Below, in pieces: positions 1 through 9,174 of a stretch of DNA of 64,000 bases. The translations under genes and the position numbers were made by a program. Source of the stretch: Paenibacillus auburnensis (GTDB lineage Bacteria; Bacillota; Bacilli; Paenibacillales; Paenibacillaceae). Positions within the stretch are counted from its first letter, which is position 1, and the number at the start of each line of letters is the position of its first letter. Under the pieces are notes generated by a model. The model searched no databases, had not been told where the DNA came from, and worked only from the letters and a program-made list of their open reading frames with translations. The stretch covers positions 2,479,539 to 2,543,538 of the forward strand of contig NZ_CAKMMG010000001.1 in NCBI RefSeq assembly GCF_927798115.1, in the 5' to 3' direction.

Positions 1-30
1 GCGGCCTCTCCTAATCCTGGTAGTTATTAA

Positions 31-1437
31 TTATTGATTGATAATGGCTTTGACTTCAGCTGCTGCAGAATCCAATTCTTCCTTAACGCTTTCTCTGCTA
101 TACTTGCCCTTCACGCCGGCAACGATATCCCAAACGTTGGCAAAATGCTTTTGCAGTGCAGTTTCTGTAGGTCCCCATTGCGGAATAGCCGGATAGGTTC
201 TTCCGTATTTCGTTGCTTCCGAGAATGCTTTCATGTTGGCATCCAGATCTGGCGATTCCAGAAGAGACAGTCTGGCTGGAAGCTGACCGGATACGGCAGC
301 ATAGGCATTCTGTGCTTCATCGGAGGTCAGGTATTTAATAAGCTCCCAAGTAGCTTCCTTGTTCTTCGAGCCGCTGAATACGGTCAATTCACTGCCGCCG
401 ACAAAGGTTGCTTGTCCGCCGGGACCGGCTGGAAGCGGAGCAACCGCGAAGTTTTTCGCAGCTTTCTTGTCATCCATACCGCCGTTTGCTTTTGGTGTCG
501 CAAAGTTCTTCGCAAGCCATGGGCCGGAGATAATTACAGCCGATTTGCCATCACCGAAGTCACCCTCGATCTGCGACGAGTTCTTTTCAAGCGATGCCTT
601 GTCAACAAGGCCTTCTGCTGCGAGTCCTGTGTAGTACATAACGCCATCAAGCCCTTTGTCTTCGTTGAAGGTTACGTTTTTGTTATCTTCCGACAGAACG
701 TCGCCGCCTGCAGCCCAGATCCAAGGGAAGATATTATGCACTACGTTCCAGTCGTTCTTGCCCGGAAGTCCAAGTGCAGCGATCTTCTTCCCGTCAACCG
801 TCTGTCCGTTGACCGCTTGCAGCGCACTTTTGAAGGAATCCCAATCCTTAAAAGCTGTTGCTGTATCAACACCGGCTTGCTTGAATACATCCGTCCGGTA
901 GTAAATCGCACGCGCATCTACGAACCAAGGCACTCCGTATACTTCACTGTCGCCTGCGATGGAGGTTGTTTTCCAGATAGCCGGCAAGAAGGCTTCTGCG
1001 CCGCCCACATCGGCCACTTTGTCAGTCACCTTGTCAATACCGCCCATGCTGGCAATTGCCGGTACCCAGGTGCTACCCAGTTGAAGCAGATCCGGACCCT
1101 CGCCGCTTGTCGCCGCCGTTGTGATCTTGGTCCAGGCAGAGCCCCAGTCAAGCACTGTTACTTTAACGGTGACATTCGGGTGCTCTTTCAGGTAGGGATC
1201 AAGGGTCTTCAGGAAGTCTGCATCCGGCTTGGGACTGTTCGGCATCACCCAGGCGTTCAGGGTAACCGGTTCTGTACTTGGAGCTTTAGAAGCTGCTGGA
1301 GCCGTAGTTGCGCTGGATTCTCCTTGCTTTCCTCCGTTGTTAGCGGAATTTGATGAATTGTTATTGCCACCACATCCGCTGACGACTACTGAAAATGCCA
1401 TGAGCAGTGCACTGATTGATACTGCTGTCTTTTTCAA
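31..1437 (-). CDS. Sugar-type ABC transporter substrate-binding lipoprotein
   Basis: Extracellular solute-binding protein (family 1 type, 468 aa) that would capture a sugar or oligosaccharide at the outer membrane face and hand it to an ABC permease. The N-terminus has a lysine-rich start, a hydrophobic stretch and the lipobox VVSGC, followed by an Asn/Ser-rich linker, so it is a lipid-anchored protein. The body carries features common in this family, such as GGSELTVFSGSKN and a C-terminal EATWELIKYLTSDEAQ segment. The start is TTG at 1437, preceded by GGGGGAG. It lies just downstream of the GH16 glucanase gene on the same strand, which suggests uptake of glucan breakdown products. The permease genes would be beyond the left edge. 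The exact sugar cannot be read from sequence. Confidence 0.9.
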   Translation of the reverse strand: MKKTAVSISALLMAFSVVVSGCGGNNNSSNSANNGGKQGESSATTAPAASKAPSTEPVTLNAWVMPNSPKPDADFLKTLDPYLKEHPNVTVKVTVLDWGSAWTKITTAATSGEGPDLLQLGSTWVPAIASMGGIDKVTDKVADVGGAEAFLPAIWKTTSIAGDSEVYGVPWFVDARAIYYRTDVFKQAGVDTATAFKDWDSFKSALQAVNGQTVDGKKIAALGLPGKNDWNVVHNIFPWIWAAGGDVLSEDNKNVTFNEDKGLDGVMYYTGLAAEGLVDKASLEKNSSQIEGDFGDGKSAVIISGPWLAKNFATPKANGGMDDKKAAKNFAVAPLPAGPGGQATFVGGSELTVFSGSKNKEATWELIKYLTSDEAQNAYAAVSGQLPARLSLLESPDLDANMKAFSEATKYGRTYPAIPQWGPTETALQKHFANVWDIVAGVKGKYSRESVKEELDSAAAEVKAIINQ

Positions 1438-1570
1438 AATAAATCTCCCCCATTGTCGTTTGAAAATCGCGGAGAACGGTTACCCGTTCCCCATGTCTTG
1501 ATTATAAAAGCGTTTCTTGCCCGTCTATATAACAAATCCCAAGCCTGGATAACAAATTATTAAGCTTGTC

Positions 1571-4500
1571 TCAAGGTGCCGGTATTGTTCCGTTGTTCAG
1601 CAACACCACATCATCGACATCCACCGCAAGATGGCCTGTGCCTCCATCCACAATATTTCCCAGTTCAAAGGAAATGCGGCCGATGGACGTGCTCCCTCCC
1701 GTGACGTCGAATTCTAAAGTGTAAGTGTTGTATTCTGTACCAAGATCAACGACTTTGCTCGCATATCCGTGCCAGGTGTAATTATTCGCGGCATCCAGCC
1801 AGCCGATGCTGATGTTCATTTTACGTGCCGCTTCTGCCTTGGCTTTAAACGTGAGCGTATAATGATTGCCTTCGTTGTAGGCTACTCCCTCGTAATAGAC
1901 CTGCCGGTCCCAGCTGTTCGTCCCTGTGGAGCCTACCTGCATGCGCAGCGCCCCATTTACATTGTCAATAGACAACTCTCCGCTGTCGGATGAATAGCTG
2001 CTCCAGCCTTTAAGCGGAGCCGAGAAGTCTCCGTTCGGGATCAAATTCTCCCCATAAGCCTCACCAGCCATCACCGGACTAACCTGAAGCAGAGAAATAT
2101 TGCTTAGCTTGACACTATGCGCTCCAATCAGCTCGGACACCTTACCCAGAGTAAACTGAAGCAGGGCGGCGGGGTCACTTACAGGGGCAGTGAACAGGTA
2201 TTCGAAATGTCCGCCGGTTTGGCTCAGGCTTGCTGTCTCGTTCATATATGGAGTCCAGTCGTTGTCGGACGAGCCGTCATGCTGGACCAGTACCCGGATC
2301 AGCCGCGCTATGGATGCTTCCGCATCGAAGCGAAGCAAATACTTCTTGCCTTGCTCCATCAGAATCGGGCCTTGCTTCACCTGAACATTCCATTCCTCGT
2401 CGCCGGTGCCGCCAAGGTCAACCTGCAACGCTCCAGGCTCGGCAGTCATTACTGTATTCTTTACCGGATCATTGTCGACCCAGTCCTTCTTGAACAGCGT
2501 CCAGCCTTCGGTCGAAGCTTCCCTGAAGCTGCCGTTCACCACCAGCTCACGGGAGAGATCCAGCCAAGCCAGATTGTAGCCGCTGCCTCCAAGACGGAAA
2601 TAGTAGCTTCCGGCAGGCAGCTCAAGTGGCACACCGATGACTGTGCGGTAGGATTGGAGTCCTCCCGTTTCCCCGATTGCCGCACTGTAGACGGCTGCCG
2701 TCGCCACACTTCGCTTGCCGGCATCCAGAACGGAGAGCTCCAGTTCGGAATCGGCCCGTACACTGGATACTCTGGCCACAGGAACTATGCTTGCCGCATG
2801 AGGAAGAACCACTTTGTACTCCGCGTAATCGCCCTTATCCATATCGGTGATGTCTTTGCCGCCTTCTCCGCTTGGCATCAGGCTGATTCCCGATGCCCCG
2901 GAGTACTGATCGCCCCGGAGATGCAGGTAGCCGTTTAATGCTGGCGGCTCGGCCATACGGACGAGACGCACATTATCGATCTCAGTGTGCCCGGCAGCCT
3001 GGCCCAGAAGGAATGATAATGTACCTTCGGTGCCGGCAGAGACGGGCATGGAGATCTCCGCTGTGTAGCTCTTCCATTGCGGCGTCAGAGTGAGCGATGA
3101 TCCGTCAGGATAGAGGGTATCTCCGCCACCGGCCTCCAGCTTTATACCCACCGGCTGAGACTGATCCGACCTTGCATCGAAATAGAGTTGATAGACGCCT
3201 CCTGCAGACAAAGGCAGACCTGTCTGCGTAAGCATCACATCCTCGGCCGACTTCCCGGTGTTATCGACTTGCACACTGAATACCCGTTTCATGAGCGGAA
3301 GCTCCAGGATATTGGTTACCCTGGCTTCAGCCACTGTACCCGAGTCCGGCTTAACTGCAAATCTCCAATAGCCCAGCCGGTCTTCTCCCAGCTCAAACCC
3401 TCCGTTGTAAATGAGGTTGCCGTCAGCCAGCGGAGTGCGGACTACCGGCAGGGGCTGCGTCTCACTTACCCGGACATTAGCGAAATAGGCTGTAATATCG
3501 TTTAGACCGAGATTGAATTCAAAACGGACATTGTTGTCGGTAGCCTGTGCCATGTTAAAGGTGTACTCAAAAGATTGCCAGTCCGGGGTAAGCTGGAAAT
3601 TCCGTTCTTTAGAGTACGCTGTCCATCCGCCGCCGAACTCGGTCAGCTTGCTCATCACCGGACGGACCGCATCTGCTTTGGCATCAAACGTTACTTTGTA
3701 GGCTTTGCCCTTCTCCAGAAGAAGCGGCATTTGGGTGAGCTGAACAGAATAATTTTGGGTTCCCGCCTCTTGGATAGCCACCTTCACTGCCTTACCCTTA
3801 TCCTTGTCTTCGATGACAGAAGATGTGCCCGCACCGCCTGCATTCTTGATTAATTCCCAGTATTGCGGAAGTCCGTCGGCTGCTGCGGTGCCTTTGAAAT
3901 CTCCGTTATAAATCTGGTTCCCGTCTGCAAGCACAGGACGCTGCGGATCGGAGGTTACGGGCTTTGTTGGCCGTTTGCCCGTTACATCAGGCCACTCATC
4001 CAGCTGTTTATACTTATAAACCCGGACATAATCGACATACATCTTATCTGATTGGAAGTCAGCCGCCGGGTTGCCCGGCCAGTCGCCCCCGACCGCAAGA
4101 TTGAGAATCATATAGAACGGCCGGTCAAACGGTGCAGGATACGTATAGTAATCCGGCTGACCTTCTGCCTTAGTCCCCCAATCACTCGTTTCGAAATACA
4201 TTTTACCGTCCACGTAATACCGGATCAGGCCCGGAAGCCATTCAAGCGTGAAATCATGATAATCGTCAGCGAATGTTTTGCCTTCGGGCAGAACGTAAGT
4301 CTTGGATTGGGACATGTGCGGGATATCGTAATGAAGCGAACCATGAACGGTTCTAGGATACAGATCGGCCTTCTCCGTATCACCGGCCACCGGTCCCGTC
4401 AATTCCATAATGTCCATCTCGCCGCTACCAGGCCAAGGTCCGTACTGCTTCTCTTCATCGGTTGGCATCATCCAGATGGCCGGCCACATGCCTTGCTGAA

Positions 4501-6118
4501 CCGGCAGCTTAGCACGCACTGTGAATTTACCGTAAGTCCAGTCACCCTTCATCTTGGAGGTCAGCTTGCCGGAAGTATACTCTTTTCCGCCGTAAGCTTC
4601 CTTCCGTGCTTCCAGTGCAAGCACACCCTGCCCGCTTTCCGTTTCGAGTGCAACGTTGTCCGGATGGTAATATTCCAGTTCGTTGTTGTATACAGTTCCG
4701 GTATCCTGCACATTCCATTTGTTCCCGTCAATGGAGCTGCCGTCGAATTCGTCGTTCCAGACTAGCTCCCAGGGATCGTTATTGGTTGCCGGAGTAGCCG
4801 TCGCCGTTGCAGCCGGTGTAGCGCTGGCCGTCGCCGTTGCAGCCGGTGTAGCGCTGGCCGTCGCTGCAGGCGTCGGTGACGGTGTCACACCTCCTCCGGT
4901 TCCACCGCCGGCTGCGGTAGCCGGCGCACTGGCCTGCGGTGAGGCTGCACTGCCGGATAAGCCACGAAGCGTCTCTCCGGTTTTGAGGGCTGTGCCGTTG
5001 AGAAGCACACTGCCCGCCTTTGGATCAAGCAAGCCTATTTGCCCCCGGTTCACAATTTCTGATCCGGCAGCGCCAGTACCGACGATTAGGGCATCCACCT
5101 TTGAGCCGGTCCCAATTTCAACTTTGGCTGGCTGGATCAATTCGATCCGGGCCACTGAGCTTTCATCCTCCAGGACGAGCCGCACAGGTACTTTGGGCTT
5201 GTCTACAATCGTCTGCCCCAGGGAAGATTTGTGAAAGACCACCGAATGTCCTCCGCCTCCGGAGATACGTGTGGTACCCTTCACCTTAATTCCGGAAAAC
5301 GATACTGCTCCTTCACCCGTTCCGGCAGTCACATAGAGATTTCCGTTGACCGATCCGCCATCAATCCGTACGTCCGCCCGGTTAACAATAACATTGCCGG
5401 ACACCTCACCAATCGAATAGCTTCCTTCGTCCGGACTAATCCATCCGATCATCCGGCCGAGCAGCACCGCCAGCTCGGCGCGTGTCATCGGAGCCTGCGG
5501 ATTCAGCTTTCCTGCCAAGTCACCGCGAATATAATCGGCTTCAAGCATAGCGCTCACTGCTTCCCTGGCATAGCCGCTGACCGATGACCCGTCTGCCTGC
5601 GCGGCCAGTACAGTTTGAGAGGCGGCTTCCGGCTGGAAAGCCCGGCCAAGCATCGTTAACACATCCTGGCGGGTAACAGCGGCTTCCGGCTGAAACCGGC
5701 CGTCCGCGTAACCCTTGATAATACCCGCTGCGCTGATCCCGCCAATATCCTTGCCATACCAAGAAGAAGCGCTTACATCACTAAAAACGGCGCTACCCGA
5801 ATCTGTGTAGCGAAACACCCGGTTCAGAATAACTGCCATCTCTGCGCGGGAGACTGCCCGGTTGGGCCCAAATTGCCCATGACCGTCTCCTTGCAGAATC
5901 CCGGCAGCTGCCAGCCTGTCCGCGGCCTCCGCCGCCCAATGCTGTTTCATATCGGTAAAGATTGCCGTTCCGGCTGCATTAACGGCGCTTGTGCTTACTG
6001 CTGATCCGGCTAGCCCTTCTGGACTGGCTGCTTTTGCGAGTCCGATGTTTCCCGGAAGCTGCAGGCCTGACAGCAGCATAACAGTAACCAGAAGCTTAGA
6101 TATTCCCCTGCGGTACAT
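1571..6118 (-). CDS. SLH-anchored GH16 endo-beta-glucanase with carbohydrate-binding modules
   Basis: Secreted, surface-attached glycoside hydrolase of family 16 (laminarinase/lichenase-like), 1,515 aa from the ATG at 6118, which has AGGGGGA upstream and opens a clear signal peptide ending near GLAKAAS. Order: three SLH domains (about residues 50-225) for attachment to pyruvylated wall polymer; a beta-rich repeat region (about 235-390); a Ser/Thr/Pro/Ala linker; the GH16 domain (about 470-730) with the catalytic motif GEMDIMELTG, where the first Glu (near 566) is nucleophile and the last is acid/base; then at least four jelly-roll carbohydrate-binding modules, each opening with an N-x-I/V-x-N-G-x-F motif (NGDFKG, NGGFEL, NGSFRE, NGDFSA), and one CBM6-like stretch. 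Beta-1,3 or mixed-linkage glucan is the likely substrate; precise specificity is inferred. Confidence 0.93.
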   Translation of the reverse strand: MYRRGISKLLVTVMLLSGLQLPGNIGLAKAASPEGLAGSAVSTSAVNAAGTAIFTDMKQHWAAEAADRLAAAGILQGDGHGQFGPNRAVSRAEMAVILNRVFRYTDSGSAVFSDVSASSWYGKDIGGISAAGIIKGYADGRFQPEAAVTRQDVLTMLGRAFQPEAASQTVLAAQADGSSVSGYAREAVSAMLEADYIRGDLAGKLNPQAPMTRAELAVLLGRMIGWISPDEGSYSIGEVSGNVIVNRADVRIDGGSVNGNLYVTAGTGEGAVSFSGIKVKGTTRISGGGGHSVVFHKSSLGQTIVDKPKVPVRLVLEDESSVARIELIQPAKVEIGTGSKVDALIVGTGAAGSEIVNRGQIGLLDPKAGSVLLNGTALKTGETLRGLSGSAASPQASAPATAAGGGTGGGVTPSPTPAATASATPAATATASATPAATATATPATNNDPWELVWNDEFDGSSIDGNKWNVQDTGTVYNNELEYYHPDNVALETESGQGVLALEARKEAYGGKEYTSGKLTSKMKGDWTYGKFTVRAKLPVQQGMWPAIWMMPTDEEKQYGPWPGSGEMDIMELTGPVAGDTEKADLYPRTVHGSLHYDIPHMSQSKTYVLPEGKTFADDYHDFTLEWLPGLIRYYVDGKMYFETSDWGTKAEGQPDYYTYPAPFDRPFYMILNLAVGGDWPGNPAADFQSDKMYVDYVRVYKYKQLDEWPDVTGKRPTKPVTSDPQRPVLADGNQIYNGDFKGTAAADGLPQYWELIKNAGGAGTSSVIEDKDKGKAVKVAIQEAGTQNYSVQLTQMPLLLEKGKAYKVTFDAKADAVRPVMSKLTEFGGGWTAYSKERNFQLTPDWQSFEYTFNMAQATDNNVRFEFNLGLNDITAYFANVRVSETQPLPVVRTPLADGNLIYNGGFELGEDRLGYWRFAVKPDSGTVAEARVTNILELPLMKRVFSVQVDNTGKSAEDVMLTQTGLPLSAGGVYQLYFDARSDQSQPVGIKLEAGGGDTLYPDGSSLTLTPQWKSYTAEISMPVSAGTEGTLSFLLGQAAGHTEIDNVRLVRMAEPPALNGYLHLRGDQYSGASGISLMPSGEGGKDITDMDKGDYAEYKVVLPHAASIVPVARVSSVRADSELELSVLDAGKRSVATAAVYSAAIGETGGLQSYRTVIGVPLELPAGSYYFRLGGSGYNLAWLDLSRELVVNGSFREASTEGWTLFKKDWVDNDPVKNTVMTAEPGALQVDLGGTGDEEWNVQVKQGPILMEQGKKYLLRFDAEASIARLIRVLVQHDGSSDNDWTPYMNETASLSQTGGHFEYLFTAPVSDPAALLQFTLGKVSELIGAHSVKLSNISLLQVSPVMAGEAYGENLIPNGDFSAPLKGWSSYSSDSGELSIDNVNGALRMQVGSTGTNSWDRQVYYEGVAYNEGNHYTLTFKAKAEAARKMNISIGWLDAANNYTWHGYASKVVDLGTEYNTYTLEFDVTGGSTSIGRISFELGNIVDGGTGHLAVDVDDVVLLNNGTIPAP
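4793..4872 (-). repeat. Tandem 30-bp repeats coding the Ala/Thr linker of the glucanase
   Basis: A roughly 30-bp unit (gccgtcgccgttgcagccg and following bases) occurs at least twice in tandem with a degenerate third copy. It encodes the ATASATPAAT-type linker just before the GH16 domain. Such units can expand or contract without breaking the frame. Confidence 0.8.
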
Positions 6119-6255
6119 CTTCACATTCCCCCTTATGTAAATACGTGTAGACTTCCGGCGTTGCCGCCGGTCGATTTCAGTATAGGGTTCGCCCGCTGCA
6201 GGTAACATACCAATTCCTTAGTGCGTATAACAAAGATACAACTTTCGCAGAAAAT

Positions 6256-6306
6256 GAAAAAAGCCTAATTCTCTGGCAGCTGCAGCAGCTGCCTGAGAAT
6301 TAGGCG
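6256..6306 (-). terminator. Rho-independent terminator after the zinc-ribbon gene
   Basis: On the minus strand a long stem GCCTAATTCTC / GAGAATTAGGC with an inner GCAGCTG palindrome is followed by TTTTTTC. It closes the PRC-barrel / zinc-ribbon unit and separates it from the glucanase gene. Confidence 0.85.
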
Positions 6307-6350
6307 CGGTGAATCTATGTAACTCTTGTTGAGCATCATTAGGTTTCCAA

Positions 6351-6560
6351 TCAGGAGGATGCATGGATTTGGGGGAAATCCTGAGCAATATCCTCACCCG
6401 AAAACAGATCGTCAAGCGAACTGAGTGTTCCGTCTTCTTCCACCTGATAAACCGACATTTTCTCACCGTTGACCGTAAGTTCGATGAAACAGCCCCAGCA
6501 GTAGAACTGGTGTGAACCGATCTTGCCGATATCCTTGGAGTTGCAGTTTGGACACTTCAT
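6351..6560 (-). CDS. Small zinc-ribbon protein, function unknown
   Basis: A 69-aa protein opening MKCPNCNSKD, with a second pair of cysteines in FYCWGC, giving a C-x2-C ... C-x2-C zinc ribbon in the first 30 residues. The remainder is acidic and polar. I place the start at ATG 6560 because AGGTGG lies 10 nt upstream; an ATG three codons earlier is too near that site. The ribosome binding site overlaps the stop codon of the PRC-barrel gene, so the two are translationally close and co-transcribed, ending at the terminator at 6256-6306. I do not recognise a characterised homologue. Zinc ribbons of this size often bind nucleic acid or a protein partner, but that is only family knowledge. Confidence 0.75.
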   Translation of the reverse strand: MKCPNCNSKDIGKIGSHQFYCWGCFIELTVNGEKMSVYQVEEDGTLSSLDDLFSGEDIAQDFPQIHASS

Positions 6561-6574
6561 ATAATACATTCCAC

Positions 6575-7096
6575 CTATCCGTTAACAATATTAATGGCTT
6601 TTTGTAGCCGTTCTTCGCTCATCGCGGGAACCAGTACGGCATTCTCCCCAATGGACATCCCTTCAGAACAAGGCAGCCATTTGCGGCCTTCGATCAAATC
6701 AGTTACAAGCCCGTCACTGATTTCCAGCGCTACTATTGTGTTTCCCAACTTCTGGTCAAAATAAACATCGGATATTCGTCCTAGGTTCGTTCCGGATGCA
6801 GTCAGTACCTGCAAATCCTTCAGTTTGTTCTTTCCCAAAAGAAAAGTATATGGTATATGGTCAGTGTCGGCCTTAACAATCGACTCTTTACTGCGAATCA
6901 TAATAGCATCTTCGCCATAAGCGACAATGTCTTCCCATGCCACAACTTTCACATGACTGGAGAAAAAAGACTTGCTTTCCAGTTCAATACCCGTAATATT
7001 CCAGTTTGAATCGAGTAAACAATCGACAAGTTTGCCGACTTCGTTACCTTCTTCAACTTCATATATAGTGAGGCCAATCAAATCTTGAAGTTTCAT
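6575..7096 (-). CDS. PRC-barrel domain protein (YrrD-like)
   Basis: A 173-aa cytoplasmic protein with two PRC-barrel repeats: the first opens KLQDLIGLTIYEVEEGNEVGKLVDCLLD, and the second begins near residue 85 (LKDLQVLTASGTNLGRISDVYFD). PRC barrels are small beta-barrels found in RimM and in photosynthetic reaction-centre H subunits and usually act as protein or RNA docking modules. In Bacillus subtilis a protein of this type, YrrD, lies in the cymR-yrvO-trmU-yrrBCD region, and here it also follows the cysteine desulfurase gene. No catalytic residues are evident; the function is unknown. Confidence 0.8.
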   Translation of the reverse strand: MKLQDLIGLTIYEVEEGNEVGKLVDCLLDSNWNITGIELESKSFFSSHVKVVAWEDIVAYGEDAIMIRSKESIVKADTDHIPYTFLLGKNKLKDLQVLTASGTNLGRISDVYFDQKLGNTIVALEISDGLVTDLIEGRKWLPCSEGMSIGENAVLVPAMSEERLQKAINIVNG

Positions 7097-7187
7097 GGCT
7101 GCTAAGTCCCCTCACTTTGAGTAAAATTACGAGTTCCCAGAGAAGTGAATAACTGAAACAGACACAAGACTGTAGCAATCCCTGGTC

Positions 7188-8333
7188 TTATTTACGCAGC
7201 CGTTTCAGAATGGTTTCAACTTTTTGGGCAACGTACTCCATTTCTTCATTAGTATTACCCAAACCTGTGCTAAAACGAATCGCTGAATGTAAAAGTTCTG
7301 CCGGAAGTTTCATGGCCTGCAGAACATGCGAAATTTCAAGTGACCCCGAGGTGCAGGCCGAACCGCTGGCAGCAGCAATCCCCTCCATATCCAGGTTCAT
7401 CAGGAGCACATCCGTGCTTGCCCCCGGGAAGCTGACATTCAGAATTCCCGGTAAAAAATGCTGTGCATTACCATTGATCACGTAAGCGTCCCGCCCGATC
7501 CGGCGGTCGAGCTCCTGTAGCAGTGTGTTTCGCAGCAGCAGAGCATGCTCCTGCCTCTGTGTCAGTCCCAGCACCGCAAGCTCCACTGCTTTGGCAAACC
7601 CGGCCGCACCTGCCAGGCTCTCTGTACCTGCCCGTCTGCCGCGCTCCTGCAGACCCCCGTGCAGCCTTGGATGCAGCGGCGCACCGCGGCGTACGTAGAG
7701 ACCGCCTATGCCCTGCGGACCGCTGATTTTGTGGGCGGTAAAGCTCATGTAATCCACCGGCAGCTCACGTAGTGTAACAGGAAGCATTCCAAGGGCTTGT
7801 ACAGCATCTACATGGAACAAAATGCCCCGCTCAGCGGCCAATTGTCCAATCTCCACAATCGGCTGCACCGTTCCAACCTCATTATTGGCAAACATCACAC
7901 TAATTAGAACAGTATCTTCCCGCAGGGCTGCTTCAACATCTGCAGCAGCAACTAACCCCGTGGAGTCTACCGGCAGATAGGTGATGGAATAGCCCTGCCG
8001 TTCCAATTCCCCGCAGGTATGCAGGACCGCATGATGCTCAACAGCTGTAGTAATGATGTGCTTGCCTTTCTCTGCGGTGCCGGCAGCAGCACCGAACAAG
8101 GCCAGATTATCGCTCTCCGTGCCTCCGCTGGTAAAAATCCATTCATCAGGCGCACAGCCTAAAAAGCCCGCGATAGAATCGCGCGCACCGTTAATAATCT
8201 TTTTGGCGGAACGTCCGAACTGATGTACACTGGACGCATTGCCGTATTCTTCGATCATTATATTGTACATAACCTTAGCCACCTCCGGATGAACCGGGGT
8301 TGAGGCGGCGTGGTCCAAATAGATGGGCTTCAT
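7188..8333 (-). CDS. Cysteine desulfurase (IscS/NifS family, YrvO-like)
   Basis: PLP-dependent class V aminotransferase-fold enzyme (381 aa) that converts L-cysteine to alanine and passes the sulfur as a persulfide to acceptors. Visible features: the N-terminal YLDHAASTPVHPEV, the PLP lysine in SFTAHKISGPQGIGG, and the mobile catalytic cysteine loop SGSACTSGSLEISHV. Length is normal for the family. In Bacillus the equivalent gene yrvO sits between cymR and trmU and supplies sulfur to MnmA for tRNA 2-thiouridine. Here mnmA is 10 kb away, with other genes between. Sulfur donation to MnmA is therefore an inference from the family. The start ATG is in standard position for the family. Confidence 0.93.
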   Translation of the reverse strand: MKPIYLDHAASTPVHPEVAKVMYNIMIEEYGNASSVHQFGRSAKKIINGARDSIAGFLGCAPDEWIFTSGGTESDNLALFGAAAGTAEKGKHIITTAVEHHAVLHTCGELERQGYSITYLPVDSTGLVAAADVEAALREDTVLISVMFANNEVGTVQPIVEIGQLAAERGILFHVDAVQALGMLPVTLRELPVDYMSFTAHKISGPQGIGGLYVRRGAPLHPRLHGGLQERGRRAGTESLAGAAGFAKAVELAVLGLTQRQEHALLLRNTLLQELDRRIGRDAYVINGNAQHFLPGILNVSFPGASTDVLLMNLDMEGIAAASGSACTSGSLEISHVLQAMKLPAELLHSAIRFSTGLGNTNEEMEYVAQKVETILKRLRK

Positions 8334-8536
8334 GACTTGTTTCTCCGCTTCTTGAAATTGAATTTCAGTATTTTCTTACAGGACTACTCGATTATACTGC
8401 TGAACAGATTCTTTTACCACCCGGGAATAAACACAATATTGTAATGTCTGTCAAGAGGCTGAACCTTCGATCCCCGGCAGGCATTCAGCTTATTTTCAGC
8501 TTCCCCTGATATACTGCCTCGGCGGGCACTCTGATT

Positions 8537-9010
8537 TCAAGAGATTCTAAATTCTTCAATACGGGCAGCAAGCTCATCCTCGGAGATGACCTCAATGCCG
8601 TTTTTCCGCAGAAGTGCGGCCGTTACGCCTTCTCCGGGAATTTTTCGGCCTGCGAATTCTCCGTTATAGATCATTGTACTTCCGCAGGATGGGCTGTTCT
8701 GCTTGAGTACAACGGTAGCAGCGCCGGATTCACGGGCTTTCTCCAGGGTCACATGAGCTCCCTTTAAATACATCCCGGTAACATCATTTCCCGCTCTGTC
8801 AATCACCCGGGCCTTCCCGTTCAGCACATCTTCACCGGTTCCACCGATGATTTCCGCCGGTTCTCTAGGGGTAGAGAAGCCGCCAAGCAGTTCGGGGCAG
8901 ACTGCAGTGGCCTTGCCGCTGTCGAGCAGACTCATCAGACTCTCTTCCAGACAATCTGTACCATTATATCTGACTTTCATCCCGGCCAGACAGGAGCTTA
9001 CCAATATCAC
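8537..9010 (-). CDS. DUF523 domain protein
   Basis: A 157-aa cytoplasmic protein of the DUF523 family. It shows the family's opening ILVSSCLAGMKVRYNG and the conserved region AATVVLKQNSPSCGSTMIY; the paired cysteines (Cys7 and the SPSCG cysteine) suggest metal binding or redox chemistry, but no function is established. The start is GTG at 9010. It is transcribed away from the divergent YedK-type gene. A similar domain is found fused to other domains in some bacteria, which gives no decisive clue here. Confidence 0.85.
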   Translation of the reverse strand: MILVSSCLAGMKVRYNGTDCLEESLMSLLDSGKATAVCPELLGGFSTPREPAEIIGGTGEDVLNGKARVIDRAGNDVTGMYLKGAHVTLEKARESGAATVVLKQNSPSCGSTMIYNGEFAGRKIPGEGVTAALLRKNGIEVISEDELAARIEEFRIS

Positions 9011-9174
9011 AGGATCACTCTCTTTCTTTACTTCACTATTTTCTGCAGCTTGATTTATAATAGCTGTAACTGTTCAAGTTCCATTAATAATAAACACTCA
9101 GAGTATAGCACGGGGGCCCTAAAAGCTGTAAACTTTGCCGCCCAGTAGCAGATTAAAACGGAGGTGCAGCCAGG

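Noticed and set aside
34-1353. Long open frame on the plus strand opposite the sugar-binding lipoprotein
   Set aside because: It is antisense to a clear lipoprotein gene, has no ribosome site and has shadow-type composition (many Cys, Arg, Phe).
6218-6466. Minus-strand frame overlapping the zinc-ribbon gene
   Set aside because: It runs through the terminator at 6256-6306 and lacks a ribosome site.
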